64,000 nt of DNA from Hymenobacter edaphi (GTDB lineage: Bacteria; Bacteroidota; Bacteroidia; Cytophagales; Hymenobacteraceae): contig NZ_QHKM01000001.1 of assembly GCF_003258365.1 (NCBI RefSeq), positions 1,426,001-1,490,000 on the forward strand, given 5' to 3'. The notes under the pieces were generated by a model that was not told the DNA's origin, made no database searches, and saw nothing but the letters and a program-made list of their open reading frames with translations. This document shows, piece after piece, positions 45,667 through 54,778 of the stretch (its first letter is position 1; each line of letters starts with the position of its first letter). The position numbers and the translations under genes were made by a program.

Positions 45667-45847
45667 AAGGGTATCGGGGGTACGGGGTAGTCGGAAGGAG
45701 GAACAAGGGCCAGCCGCGGACGGCAGCGGCAGCCTTCTCTAACAGCCGCTGGGGCAGAAAGATTCAGGCAAAGCTATACCATACCGGTTTCTTCGCCGGT
45801 GGCGGCGGATTATTAAATAAAGTTACGGTGCAGCTGGCCCTGCCGCC

Positions 45848-46606
45848 TCAGAACTTCTCATCGATGCCCAGCCCGAACAGGGCGAAGTCGTACTTCACCG
45901 GGTCCTGGGGGTCAAATTCGCGCAGGCGGGCGGTCAGCTCCGTGGCGGCCTGCCAGTCGGTTTGCTTGCGCTGGAGCAGGCCCAGGCGCCGGGCCACGCG
46001 CTCCACGTGCACGTCGAGCGGGCAGACGAGGTCGGCGGGCGAGAGGCGCGTCCAGAGGCCGAAGTCGACGCCGTACGCGTCGCGGCGCACCATCCAGCGC
46101 AGGTACATGTTCACGCGCTTGCAGGCCGAGTTGCGGGCCGGCGTGGCCACGTGCTTGCGGGTGCGCGCGGGCGCGTCGGGCAGGCTGAAGAACAGGTGGT
46201 GGAAGTTTTCCAGCCGCTCGCGCTGGGTCTGGCCGTGCAGGAAGGCGTCTTCCAGTGTCTCGTGCTGCCGGTAGTACTGGCTGAGCCAGTGCACGAAGTA
46301 CAGCAGGTCGGTGTCGCAGAAGGTGCGGTGGCAGAACTTTTCGAGGCGGCGCAGGTCGTCGTCCTGGTGCCCGAGGATGAACTTGTGCGGCGCGTGGTCC
46401 ATGCGCGCGAGCAGCTCGTCCATCTTCTTGAGGATGATGCTGCGCTTGCCCCAGGCCAGCAGGGCCGCAAACAGCCCGCTGATTTCGATGTCGGCCCGCG
46501 CGGAGTAGCGGTGTGGCAGGCTGATGGGGTCGGGCGCAATGAAGGCCGGCTGGTCGTAGCGCCGGTACCGGTCGTCGAGCAGGGCCTGAATTTCCTGGTG
46601 GGTCAC
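45848..46606 (-). CDS. TIGR02757 family protein
   Basis: A 252-residue cytosolic protein matching the TIGR02757 family of Bacteroidota and related phyla: RYDQPAFIAPDPISLPHRYS, DIEISGLFAALLAWGKRSIILKKMDELL, HKFILGH, CKRVNMYLRWMVRRD and LVCPLDVHVERVARRLGLL. The last parts resemble the helix-hairpin-helix and catalytic region of DNA glycosylases, so a DNA repair link is possible, but no activity is established. It begins at ATG 46606 just inside a dispersed inverted repeat region and is separated from mutS2 by about 180 bp. Confidence 0.9.
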   Translation of the reverse strand: MTHQEIQALLDDRYRRYDQPAFIAPDPISLPHRYSARADIEISGLFAALLAWGKRSIILKKMDELLARMDHAPHKFILGHQDDDLRRLEKFCHRTFCDTDLLYFVHWLSQYYRQHETLEDAFLHGQTQRERLENFHHLFFSLPDAPARTRKHVATPARNSACKRVNMYLRWMVRRDAYGVDFGLWTRLSPADLVCPLDVHVERVARRLGLLQRKQTDWQAATELTARLREFDPQDPVKYDFALFGLGIDEKF

Positions 46607-46622
46607 TTGCTTTGAAGCTAAT

Positions 46623-46753
46623 AGAACGTCATTCCGAGCGCAGCCGAGGAACCTCGCGTGCTGACGTCCGAGAGTAATTTCTTCGTTGAGCGGAGATTTT
46701 ACTATCTGGCATCAGCACGCGAGATTCCTCGACTGCGCTCGGAATGACGTTCT
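46623..46753. repeat. Dispersed inverted repeat (GTCATTCCGAGC type)
   Basis: The outer arms AGAACGTCATTCCGAGCGCA and its complement pair perfectly; inner blocks GAGGAA/TTCCTC, CTCGCGTGCTGA/TCAGCACGCGAG and AGTAA/TTACT also pair. The centre carries TTCGTTGAGCGGAG, close to the TTGTTGAACGA centre of the copy at 53443. It fills the space between the LysM and TIGR02757 genes. Confidence 0.82.
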
Positions 46754-46768
46754 GATTTGTTTCAGGCC

Positions 46769-47824
46769 CTACTCCGGCAGGTAGGACGTTTCGACGCGGA
46801 AGCGCTGGTCGGGCGTGTTCAGCTTGGCCACGGCCTTTTTGGAGAGGCGAATGAGCACCGCGCTGTTGTCGCCGGTGTCGGGCAGCTTGCCGATGACGCG
46901 CACGTACACCACCTGCCCGTTCATGATGTTGCGCACCATCATGATGGTGCCCACCGGGGCAGTTTTGTGCAGGGCCAGGTACTTTTCGGAGTTGCCGCCT
47001 TCGATGATGGCCGCCACCCCGCTTTCTGTCACCTTGCGCACGATTTCGCTGGCGCGGGTGGGCTCTTTCTCCTCGTCGGCCGTGGCTGCGGGGGCCGGAG
47101 CGGCCGGGCTGCTGGCCACCGGCGACGACGCCGGGGCGGCGGCCGTTTCGCGGGCTTTGTCGGCTTCGCGGGCGCGCTCGGCTTCCCGCTCGCGGGCCCG
47201 CTCCTTCTCGGCCTCGTCGTCGCGCTCGGGGCGACTGGTGGGCGGCGCGGGTTTGGGCGTCGGGGCGGCGGCTACGGTTTCGGCAGCGGCACCACCGGCA
47301 GCGGGCACGATGATGAGGGTCTGGCCGGCCTTCACGGCGCCGTCGGCGGGCAGCTGCTTGCTGTTGTACTTCTGCAGGGCGCTGGCGCTGACGCCGAACT
47401 TGCGGGCCACGGCAAACAGCGTCTGGCCCGGCTGCACTTTGTAGACGTGGTTGCCGGCCGCATCGGTGGGCAGGCTGCGGGCCGAGGCGCTGCTGGCGGG
47501 CGTGGCGGCCGGCTTGGCCGCCACGGTGCCCGAGGTGGCGGGCAGCACGGCCCGCACCCGCGGAATCAGCACTTCCTGCCCGGTGACGAGGGCGCCCTTG
47601 ATGCCGGGGTTGGCTTCCATGATCTGCTCCACCGAGACTTTGTAGCGGCGGGCCAGGCCGTAGAGCGTTTCACCGGGCGCTACGCGGTGCCGGACAAAGG
47701 TCTTGTTTTGCTGCACCAGCACGCCCAGCGAATCGGGGGGCGTGGGCCGGAGCACGTGGGCCGGGGCAGCGAGGGGAAGCAGGAAAAAGCAAAAGGCGGA
47801 GAGAGTCGGCGAAATTCGGGGCAT
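46769..47824 (-). CDS. Exported protein with two LysM domains and a barrel-like C-terminus
   Basis: A 351-residue protein with signal peptide (LSAFCFFLLPLAAPAH). LysM 1 is FVRHRVAPGETLYGLARRYKVSVEQIMEANPG and LysM 2 is VYKVQPGQTLFAVARKFGVSASALQKYN; these bind peptidoglycan. A charged Glu/Arg/Ala linker (about 195-255) leads to a C-terminal domain (KYLALHKTAPVGTIMMVRNIMNGQVVYVRVIGKLP) resembling the double-psi barrel of RlpA-type proteins. A role in the cell wall is likely. ATG 47824 is chosen as it starts the signal peptide. It is divergent from kdsB. Confidence 0.88.
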   Translation of the reverse strand: MPRISPTLSAFCFFLLPLAAPAHVLRPTPPDSLGVLVQQNKTFVRHRVAPGETLYGLARRYKVSVEQIMEANPGIKGALVTGQEVLIPRVRAVLPATSGTVAAKPAATPASSASARSLPTDAAGNHVYKVQPGQTLFAVARKFGVSASALQKYNSKQLPADGAVKAGQTLIIVPAAGGAAAETVAAAPTPKPAPPTSRPERDDEAEKERAREREAERAREADKARETAAAPASSPVASSPAAPAPAATADEEKEPTRASEIVRKVTESGVAAIIEGGNSEKYLALHKTAPVGTIMMVRNIMNGQVVYVRVIGKLPDTGDNSAVLIRLSKKAVAKLNTPDQRFRVETSYLPE

Positions 47825-48037
47825 ACGGAGGGAAGCGTACGGCAAGGAGCACGCGGGTTGCCAGGGTTAAAGAAGTGGTTCAGACCCGTCGGACACCGCG
47901 CTGCTTCGGCGAAAGATACGGAAAGTTGCCTGCGGCGCAGGATTTTGGCCAGCATCGTGCCAATTTTGCCGGCCTCAGTCCTACCCTCCCGTCCCGCCGC
48001 GGCGCGCCCACCGCCCGGCCTTTGTTTTTGCGCTTCT

Positions 48038-48784
48038 ATGCACAGCATCGGCATCATTCCCGCCCGCTACGCCTCCACCCGCCTGCCCGGCAAGCCGCTG
48101 GTCGACCTCGCGGGCAAGTCCATGATTCAGCGCGTGGTGGAGCAGGCCCGCCTGGCCGCCCTCGACCGCGTGGTGGTGGCCACCGACGACCAGCGGATTC
48201 TCGACCACGTCCTTGGCTTCGGCGGCGAGGCCGTGCTTACCCGCCCCGACCACCCCAGCGGCACCGACCGCGTGTGGGAGGCCTACCAGCAGCTCGGGCA
48301 GCCGGCCGATTGCGTGGTCAACATCCAGGGCGACGAACCCTTCATCCAGCCCGCCCAGATCAATGCGCTGATTGATCTGTTTGCCGATGCCGACACGCAG
48401 ATTGCCACGCTGGTGAAGCAGGTTATCAGCCAGGAGGAGCTGTTCAGCCCCCACCTGCCGAAAGTGGTGCTCGGCGCCCAGCGGGAGGCCCTGTACTTCA
48501 GCCGCCACCCCATCCCCTATCTGCGCCAGTACCCCAGCATGAGCTGGCTGGACCACCACCGCTTTCTGCGCCACATCGGCCTCTACGCCTACCGCCCCAC
48601 GGTGCTGCAGCAGCTCACCCGCCTGGCCCCCGACGCGCTGGAGCTGGCCGAGTCGCTGGAGCAGCTGCGCTGGCTGGCCCACGGCTTCCGCATCCGCACC
48701 GCCGAAACCGACCTGGCCACCCACGGCATCGACACGCCCGACGACGTGCAGCGCGCCCTGCGGCAGCTGCAAAATGAATTCTGA
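48038..48784 (+). CDS. kdsB: 3-deoxy-manno-octulosonate cytidylyltransferase KdsB
   Basis: A 248-residue cytosolic enzyme making CMP-Kdo for lipopolysaccharide core synthesis. The N-terminal nucleotide-binding motif IPARYASTRLPGKPLVDLAGKSMI, ATDD, DHPSGTDRVWEA, and NIQGDEPFIQP are diagnostic; HIGLYAYRP and LEQLRWLAHGF complete the family pattern. ATG 48038 is set by homology at MHSIGIIPARY. The upstream TTTGTTTTTGCGC stretch may contain the promoter. It is divergent from the LysM gene and convergent with the SUI1 gene. Confidence 0.96.
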   Translation: MHSIGIIPARYASTRLPGKPLVDLAGKSMIQRVVEQARLAALDRVVVATDDQRILDHVLGFGGEAVLTRPDHPSGTDRVWEAYQQLGQPADCVVNIQGDEPFIQPAQINALIDLFADADTQIATLVKQVISQEELFSPHLPKVVLGAQREALYFSRHPIPYLRQYPSMSWLDHHRFLRHIGLYAYRPTVLQQLTRLAPDALELAESLEQLRWLAHGFRIRTAETDLATHGIDTPDDVQRALRQLQNEF

Positions 48785-48838
48785 ATGCTGACTTAGGCAT
48801 TAGCCCGGTGGCCCGATTCCTAATTCAGCAGTCCTCAA

Positions 48839-49177
48839 CTATCCGCCGATTTTCTTGGCCTTGTAGCCCAGCTTGAGCAGCTCCGCCAGCACTTTTTCGC
48901 GGAAGTCGCCCTGGATTAGGATTTCGCCGTCCTTGGCATTGCCGCCCACCCCACACTTGGTCTTCAGGGTTTTGCCCAGGGTCTGCAGGTCCTCGTCGCG
49001 CCCCACGAAGCCGGTAATCAGCGTCACCTGCTTGCCGCCGCGCTGCTTTTTATCGAGCTGCACGCGCAGCTGCTGCTGCTGGGGCGGCAGGGTGGCGGCG
49101 GTGGGCTCGTCGTTGCTTTGGTACTCGAAGTCGGGGTTGGTCGAGTACACCACCCCGGTGCGGTTTTGCTTGCTCAT
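48839..49177 (-). CDS. SUI1/YciH family translation initiation factor-like protein
   Basis: A 112-residue homologue of eukaryotic eIF1. The conserved SUI1 core is [61 protein letters not shown], with the basic RGGK loop and GVGG turn intact. Bacterial members are linked to start-site selection, but their role is not settled. The full N-terminus is variable. It is separated from the lipid kinase gene by about 100 bp that hold a short inverted repeat. Confidence 0.93.
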   Translation of the reverse strand: MSKQNRTGVVYSTNPDFEYQSNDEPTAATLPPQQQQLRVQLDKKQRGGKQVTLITGFVGRDEDLQTLGKTLKTKCGVGGNAKDGEILIQGDFREKVLAELLKLGYKAKKIGG

Positions 49178-49208
49178 CTTTTAAAATGACTGAATTGTTA
49201 AATGGCCA

Positions 49209-49254
49209 AATGGCTGGCTGTTCTGCCGTGTACAGTTCAAAACGGCCAGCCATT
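49209..49254. terminator. Hairpin downstream of the lipid kinase gene
   Basis: AATGGCTGGC (49209-49218) and its complement GCCAGCCATT (49245-49254) flank a 26-nt centre. The surrounding sequence has AAATGGCCAAATGG repeats. It lies between two minus-strand genes and may terminate the lipid kinase transcript. Confidence 0.4.
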
Positions 49255-49277
49255 CAACCATCTGACCAGCTGACAAT

Positions 49278-50177
49278 TTATCTGAACGCCGTGCCGACTA
49301 CCACCGGCAGGGCCAGCGGCTCCAGTTCCACCTGAATTTCGCGGGCTTCGCCGGCAAAGTCGCCGTCGAGGTGGAAGCCCAGGGGATGCGGCGCCGTGAC
49401 GCGCACGGTGCGGGCGGTGTGGTACACCACGGCCCCGGAGCTGGGCAGGGAGCCGGCGGCCAGGCCGTAGGCCACCCGGATGGCCCGGCTCAGCGGCATA
49501 TGGTCGATCAGGCAGAGGTCCAGCAACCCGTCGCGGATGTCGGCCAGGGGGGCAATGTAGGCGTTGTTGCCGTACTGGGCGGCATTGGCGAAGGCCAGCA
49601 TGTAGCAGTCGGACTGCAGCTGCTGCCCGCCCAGCTCGATGGTGACGGGCGTGGGGCGGTAGCGGCCGTACTCGCGCAGGGCCACGCGCACGTAGGTGGC
49701 CAGGCCACGGGTGCCGGCTTCGGCGAAGCAGCGGCTCACGTGGGCATCGAAGCCCAGGCCGGCGGTGCAGAAAAAAGGCCGCCCGTTCAGCCGGCCCACG
49801 TCGATGGGCAGCACCCGGGGGCGGCGCAGCAGGCTGACGGCCGCCGCCGCGTCCATCGGAATGCCCAGGTGCCGGGCCAGGCCGTTGCCGGAGCCCCGGG
49901 GCAGCACGGCCATAGCCGCGCCGGTGCCCAGCAGCCCGCGGCCCACCTCGTTCACCGTCCCGTCGCCGCCCACCGCCACCACGATGCCGAAGCCCTCCGC
50001 CGCGGCCGTGCGGGCCAGCTCCTCGGCATGGCCGGCGTACTCGGTGGGGCGGATTTCATAACTCAGGGCGTACTGCTTGCCCAGCTGCCGGTGCAGCAGC
50101 CCGCGCAGGTCAAAACGCCGGTTGGTGCCCGAAATCGGGTTGAAGATAAAGCACAGGCGCGACAGGTTGGCGGGCAT
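49278..50177 (-). CDS. Diacylglycerol kinase/sphingosine kinase-like lipid kinase
   Basis: A 299-residue cytosolic kinase of the DAGK catalytic family (YegS/DgkB-like). The nucleotide-binding motif VVAVGGDGTVNEVGRGLLG and the PRGSGNGLARHLGIP motif are diagnostic; AGLGFDAHVSRCF and DGLLDLCLIDHMPLSRAI complete the fold. It probably phosphorylates a lipid such as diacylglycerol or a sphingoid base, the latter being plausible in Bacteroidota. ATG 50177 lies 7 nt after an exact TATCTTTG box. It follows gapA on the same strand but has its own promoter. Confidence 0.93.
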   Translation of the reverse strand: MPANLSRLCFIFNPISGTNRRFDLRGLLHRQLGKQYALSYEIRPTEYAGHAEELARTAAAEGFGIVVAVGGDGTVNEVGRGLLGTGAAMAVLPRGSGNGLARHLGIPMDAAAAVSLLRRPRVLPIDVGRLNGRPFFCTAGLGFDAHVSRCFAEAGTRGLATYVRVALREYGRYRPTPVTIELGGQQLQSDCYMLAFANAAQYGNNAYIAPLADIRDGLLDLCLIDHMPLSRAIRVAYGLAAGSLPSSGAVVYHTARTVRVTAPHPLGFHLDGDFAGEAREIQVELEPLALPVVVGTAFR

Positions 50178-50184
50178 AGGGCGG

Positions 50185-50192
50185 CAAAGATA
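50185..50192 (-). promoter_or_regulatory. -7 promoter element TATCTTTG of the lipid kinase gene
   Basis: On the minus strand TATCTTTG matches TAnnTTTG exactly and ends 7 nt before the ATG, so the 5' leader would be only a few bases. Confidence 0.6.
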
Positions 50193-50198
50193 GAAGGG

Positions 50199-50241
50199 GC
50201 TGGCGCCGGTTACACGACTTCGTCGCTAAACCGGCGCCAGC
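50199..50241. repeat. 13-bp inverted repeat upstream of the lipid kinase promoter
   Basis: GCTGGCGCCGGTT and its exact complement flank a 17-nt centre. It sits between the gapA terminator and the kinase promoter and overlaps where the -33 element should be. It might be a second terminator or a binding site; there is no T tract on either side. Confidence 0.5.
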
Positions 50242-50259
50242 TTTGTCGCCAACAGCAAA

Positions 50260-50291
50260 AAAGCCAGCCCCGCCGAAACGGAGCTGGCTTT
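50260..50291 (-). terminator. Intrinsic terminator of gapA
   Basis: The arms AAAGCCAGC and GCTGGCTTT form a 9-bp stem around 14 nt. On the minus strand it is followed by a run of T, as expected for a Rho-independent terminator 20 bp behind the gapA stop. Confidence 0.88.
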
Positions 50292-50310
50292 CAAATCAGC
50301 TAGGCGAAGC

Positions 50311-51501
<1,191 letters not shown>

Positions 51502-51602
51502 TTATATAAAAAGGAGTCCCGGCCCCGCGGAGCCGGATTCTGCCGCTTAAACCGCCTGGCAGCCCGGCTTGTTTACCGAAATTTTCGGGCACCGGGCTCT
51601 TA

Positions 51603-51616
51603 CGAACACTTGTTAG
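51603..51616. promoter_or_regulatory. Putative PaaR operator before the TetR gene
   Basis: CGAACACTTGTTAG keeps both outer half-sites of CNAACGNNCGTTNG, with A and T in place of the inner G and C. It overlaps a TTG that could serve as -33 element; TAACTTGC (51626-51633) would be the -7 box, 12 nt after TTG's operator. This position suits autorepression by the TetR protein encoded downstream. Confidence 0.55.
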
Positions 51617-51661
51617 AAAAAGCAGTAACTTGCCTGCTCCGACCCGCACTTCCCTCCCTGC

Positions 51662-52243
51662 ATGCTCACGACCAAGAAAACCATCAGGCGCCAGTTTATT
51701 CTGGACGAGGCGGCCAAGCTCTTCAAGGAGAAGGGCTACGGCGGCACGTCCATGCGCGACTTGGCCGGCAACGTGGGGCTGGAAGCGGCCAGCATGTACA
51801 ACTACATCAAGTCGAAGGACGAAATCCTGGAGCTGATCTGCTCGCGCATTGCCGGCATCTACATCTCGCAGCTGCACGACATCGAGCAGACGGCCGCTTC
51901 CTACGCCGACAAGGTGAAGGCGCTGATCCGGCTGCACATCCGGCTGATGGTGGAGGAGGGCCCGGCCGTGTCGGTGGCCAACCACGACTGGAAATACCTG
52001 CCCGAGCCCCAGCTGACGGCGTTCAAACAGGCCCGTAAGGACTACGAAAAAGGCTTTGCGCAGCTAATTGAGCAAGGCATGGCGGCCGGCGAGTTTCAGC
52101 CGCTGAACGTGTCGGTAGCCTTGTTTACCATCCTCTCGGCGGTGCGCTGGGTAGAGCTCTGGTACCGCCCCGGCCGCGGGCTGTCGGCCGAAGAACTGGA
52201 AGAGGACATTATCACCATGCTGCTGAGCGGTTTGGCGAAATGA
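51662..52243 (+). CDS. TetR family regulator, PaaR-like
   Basis: A 193-residue TetR-type repressor. The N-terminal HTH reads FILDEAAKLFKEKGYGGTSMRDLAGNVGLEAASMYNYIKSKDEIL; the C-terminal ligand domain is of the AcrR/KstR-like kind. It is the first gene before paaE and paaABCD. Operator-like CNAAC-N4-GTTNG sites precede it and paaA. In Thermus and some proteobacteria TetR-type PaaR is released from DNA by phenylacetyl-CoA; the same effector is inferred here. ATG 51662 fits the family length. It is separated from paaE by a small inverted repeat, so read-through may be partial. Confidence 0.9.
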   Translation: MLTTKKTIRRQFILDEAAKLFKEKGYGGTSMRDLAGNVGLEAASMYNYIKSKDEILELICSRIAGIYISQLHDIEQTAASYADKVKALIRLHIRLMVEEGPAVSVANHDWKYLPEPQLTAFKQARKDYEKGFAQLIEQGMAAGEFQPLNVSVALFTILSAVRWVELWYRPGRGLSAEELEEDIITMLLSGLAK

Positions 52244-52257
52244 GTTGACAGTTTTTG

Positions 52258-52320
52258 AGTTGTCGGTTGTCAGTTTGTGCTGACGCCTGCCTGACAACTT
52301 GCAACTGACAACTGACAACT
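52258..52320. repeat. Inverted repeat of GTTGTC units between paaR-like gene and paaE
   Basis: AGTTGTCGGTTGTCAGTT (52258-52275) pairs at 17 of 18 positions with the complement of 52303-52320 (AACTGACAACTGACAACT). The arms are themselves built from GTTGTC/GACAAC units. It fills nearly the whole 85-bp gap between the regulator and paaE and may attenuate read-through. Confidence 0.65.
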
Positions 52321-52328
52321 AAAACACC

Positions 52329-53411
52329 ATGAGCCGTTTTCATAAAGTCAAGATTAAGAGCATTGTGCGCGAGACGCCGGACTGCGTATCGGTGGCGCTG
52401 GACGTGCCCGCCGACTTGCAGGACACGTTCCGCTTCACCCAGGGGCAGTACCTCACGTTTCGGCGCGAGCTGAACGGCGAGGAGCTGCGCCGCTCCTACT
52501 CCATCTGCAGCAGCCCGCTCGACGGGGAGTGGCGCGTGGCCATCAAGCAGGTGCCGGAGGGGCGGTTTTCCTCGCACGCCGTGCAGCAGCTGCGCGTGGG
52601 CGAGGAGCTGGAGGTAATGCCGCCGATGGGCCATTTCTACACCGACCTGCACCCCGGGCACCAGAAGCTGTACGTGGCCTTCGCCGCCGGCTCGGGCATC
52701 ACGCCGGTCATGTCCATCCTGAAAACCATCCTGCTCACCGAGCCGGGCAGCCAGGTGTATCTGATTTACGGCAACCGGGGCCGCAACTCCATCATCTTCA
52801 AGGAGCAGATTGAGGCCCTGAAGAACAAGTTCGTGGACCGGCTGAGCGTGTACCACATCCTGAGCCGGGAGCACGGCGAGGCGGACCTCTTTTTCGGCCG
52901 CATCGACAAGCACAAGGCCCAGCAGTTTCTGCAGAAAATCATTCCGCCCCAGGAAATCGACGAGGCCTTCCTCTGCGGCCCGGAGGACATGATTCTGGGC
53001 GTGAAGGAAGCCCTGACCGAAGCCGGCGTGGCGCCCGAAAAGGTGCACTTCGAAATGTTCACCGCCGGCGAAGAAGGGCAGAAGCGGAAGGCGGAGCGGC
53101 AGCAGCAGCGTCCCGCGGGCGAAGACGACAAACACAGCCGCGTGACGGTGCAGCTGGAAGGCACGAAGTACCCGCTGGAAATGTCGTACTACGGCGACAC
53201 GGTGCTGGACGCGCTGCTGGAAATCGGCGTCGACGCGCCCTACTCCTGCAAGAACGGCATGTGCAGCACCTGCCGCTGCCGCGTGACGGAGGGCACGGTG
53301 GAAATGGACGTAAACTACTCCCTCTCCGACACCGAAGTGGCCAAAGGCTACGTACTTAGCTGCCAGGCCCGCCCCACGTCGGAGAAAGTGAGCGTGGATT
53401 TCGACCAGTAG
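52329..53411 (+). CDS. paaE: 1,2-phenylacetyl-CoA epoxidase reductase subunit PaaE
   Basis: A 360-residue NAD(P)H oxidoreductase that feeds electrons to the PaaABC epoxidase. The FAD domain has RRSYSICSSP, the NAD domain GSGITPVMSI and AFLCGPEDMI, and the C-terminal plant-type 2Fe-2S ferredoxin domain has C307, C312 and C315 in SCKNGMCSTCRC plus a late Cys in VLSCQA. A linker with Lys/Gln/Arg runs between (about 250-275). It lies before paaABCD, not after them as in E. coli, and is separated from paaA by a dispersed repeat and the putative PaaR operator. Confidence 0.95.
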   Translation: MSRFHKVKIKSIVRETPDCVSVALDVPADLQDTFRFTQGQYLTFRRELNGEELRRSYSICSSPLDGEWRVAIKQVPEGRFSSHAVQQLRVGEELEVMPPMGHFYTDLHPGHQKLYVAFAAGSGITPVMSILKTILLTEPGSQVYLIYGNRGRNSIIFKEQIEALKNKFVDRLSVYHILSREHGEADLFFGRIDKHKAQQFLQKIIPPQEIDEAFLCGPEDMILGVKEALTEAGVAPEKVHFEMFTAGEEGQKRKAERQQQRPAGEDDKHSRVTVQLEGTKYPLEMSYYGDTVLDALLEIGVDAPYSCKNGMCSTCRCRVTEGTVEMDVNYSLSDTEVAKGYVLSCQARPTSEKVSVDFDQ

Positions 53412-53442
53412 AACAGATTTGTTGGAACGCGTAGCAATGGCC

Positions 53443-53547
53443 GTCATGTCGAGCGAAGTCGAGACATCTCGCGTGCTGATGCCAGATAGTAAGCTCTTTG
53501 TTGAACGAGAGAATTACTATCAAGCCAGATTCTTCGCTCTGAATGAC
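53443..53547. repeat. Dispersed inverted repeat (GTCATGTCGAGC type), degenerate
   Basis: The left arm begins GTCATGTCGAGCGAAG and the right arm ends CTTCGCTCTGAATGAC. The arms match in blocks only, showing decay. The central part holds GTGCTGATGCCAGATAGTAA and TTACTATCAAGCC, with TTTGTTGAACGAG between them. It lies between paaE and the paaA operator. Confidence 0.75.
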
Positions 53548-53585
53548 AGTTCTGGTAAGCCCAGCAGAAATATTTCCCACTTTTG

Positions 53586-53599
53586 CTAACGCCCGTTAG
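53586..53599. promoter_or_regulatory. Putative PaaR operator before paaA
   Basis: CTAACGCCCGTTAG matches the PaaR consensus CNAACGNNCGTTNG, recalled from Thermus thermophilus, at every fixed position. It lies 20 bp before the paaA ATG, directly upstream of an AATCTTTG box, where a bound repressor would block the promoter. Confidence 0.7.
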
Positions 53600-53619
53600 T
53601 AAATCTTTGTTAGCCTCCT

Positions 53620-54573
53620 ATGGAAACGGCTGAACTCACCCAGGAAGAACAATTTCAGGCCCGCATCGACGCCGACGTGCGCATCGAGCCCAAGGACTGG
53701 ATGCCCGAGGCGTACCGCAAGACGCTGATCCGGCAGATTTCCCAGCACGCGCACTCCGAGCTGGTGGGCATGCTGCCGGAAGGCAACTGGATTACGCGGG
53801 CTCCCTCGCTCAAGCGCAAATCCATCTTGCTGGCCAAGGTGCAGGACGAAGCCGGTCACGGCCTCTACCTGTACAGCGCCGCCGAAACCCTGGGCGCCTC
53901 CCGCGACCAGATGCTGGCCGACCTGCACTCGGGCAAGGCCAAGTACAGCAGCATCTTCAACTACCCCACCCTGAGCTGGGCCGACATGGGCACCATCGGC
54001 TGGCTGGTGGATGGGGCGGCCATTCTGAACCAGGTGCCGCTGTGCCGCACCTCGTACGGACCCTATGCCCGGGCCATGGTGCGGGTGTGCAAGGAGGAAA
54101 GCTTCCACCAGCGCCAGGGCTTCGAAATCATGCAGACCCTGTGCGAAGGCGCGCCGGCCCAGAAGCAGATGGCCCAGGAGGCGCTGAACCGCTGGTGGTG
54201 GCCCACGCTGATGATGTTCGGCCCCAAGGACGCCGACTCGCCCAACACCGAGCAGTCGATGAAGTGGCGCATCAAGCGCTTCACCAACGACGAGCTGCGC
54301 CAGAAATTCGTGGACATGATGGTGCCCCAGGCCGAGTTCCTGGGCCTCACCGTGCCCGACGACAAGCTCAAGTGGAACGAAACCAAGCAGGGCTACGACT
54401 TCGGTGACGTGGACTGGGCCGAGTTCTGGGACGTGGTGAAGGGCAACGGCCCCTGCTCCCGCGAACGGTTGCAGGCCCGCGTGCAGGCCCACGAAGACGG
54501 CGCCTGGGTGCGCGAAGCGGCCCTGGCCCACGCCGAAAAGCGCCGGCAGCGGGCCGAAACTGTTGCGGCGTAG
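53620..54573 (+). CDS. paaA: 1,2-phenylacetyl-CoA epoxidase catalytic subunit PaaA
   Basis: A 317-residue diiron monooxygenase subunit that epoxidises the ring of phenylacetyl-CoA. The ferritin-like fold has the two metal motifs [17 protein letters not shown] and [13 protein letters not shown] (ExxH), with [11 protein letters not shown] typical of PaaA. Its partners PaaB and PaaC are encoded downstream and PaaE upstream. Control by the PaaR-like repressor is suggested by a consensus operator just before it. A 175-bp nested inverted repeat separates it from paaB. The start at 53620 fits the family N-terminus. Confidence 0.97.
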   Translation: METAELTQEEQFQARIDADVRIEPKDWMPEAYRKTLIRQISQHAHSELVGMLPEGNWITRAPSLKRKSILLAKVQDEAGHGLYLYSAAETLGASRDQMLADLHSGKAKYSSIFNYPTLSWADMGTIGWLVDGAAILNQVPLCRTSYGPYARAMVRVCKEESFHQRQGFEIMQTLCEGAPAQKQMAQEALNRWWWPTLMMFGPKDADSPNTEQSMKWRIKRFTNDELRQKFVDMMVPQAEFLGLTVPDDKLKWNETKQGYDFGDVDWAEFWDVVKGNGPCSRERLQARVQAHEDGAWVREAALAHAEKRRQRAETVAA

Positions 54574-54595
54574 TTGCCTGACGGACGCCTCGTTT

Positions 54596-54770
54596 CGCCT
54601 CACCCCTAGCCCCTCTCCGAAAAGGAGAGGGGAACTAGCAAGTAGTTTTAGCTTCCTCCTTTCCCCAAACCCTTAATACCTCTGCCACCTGGCATAGACA
54701 TAGTTTCTAGACTAAAAACTAGAGCTAGTCCCCCCTCTCCTTTTCGGAGAGGGGGCTAGGGGGTGAGGCG
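54596..54770. repeat. Nested inverted repeat between paaA and paaB
   Basis: The outer ends CGCCTCACCCCTAG and CTAGGGGGTGAGGCG pair with one extra G. Each arm also folds on itself through CCCCTCTCC-GAAAA-GGAGAGGGG on the left and its counterpart on the right. Between them lies about 75 bp of lower-GC sequence. The element fills nearly the whole gap, ending 9 nt before the paaB ATG, and could act as a processing or attenuation site. Confidence 0.8.
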
Positions 54771-54778
54771 ACTACAAC

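Noticed and set aside
46757-48037. Long plus-strand frame upstream of and continuous with kdsB
   Set aside because: The part before ATG 48038 is antisense to the LysM gene and lacks any domain; only the KdsB part is real.
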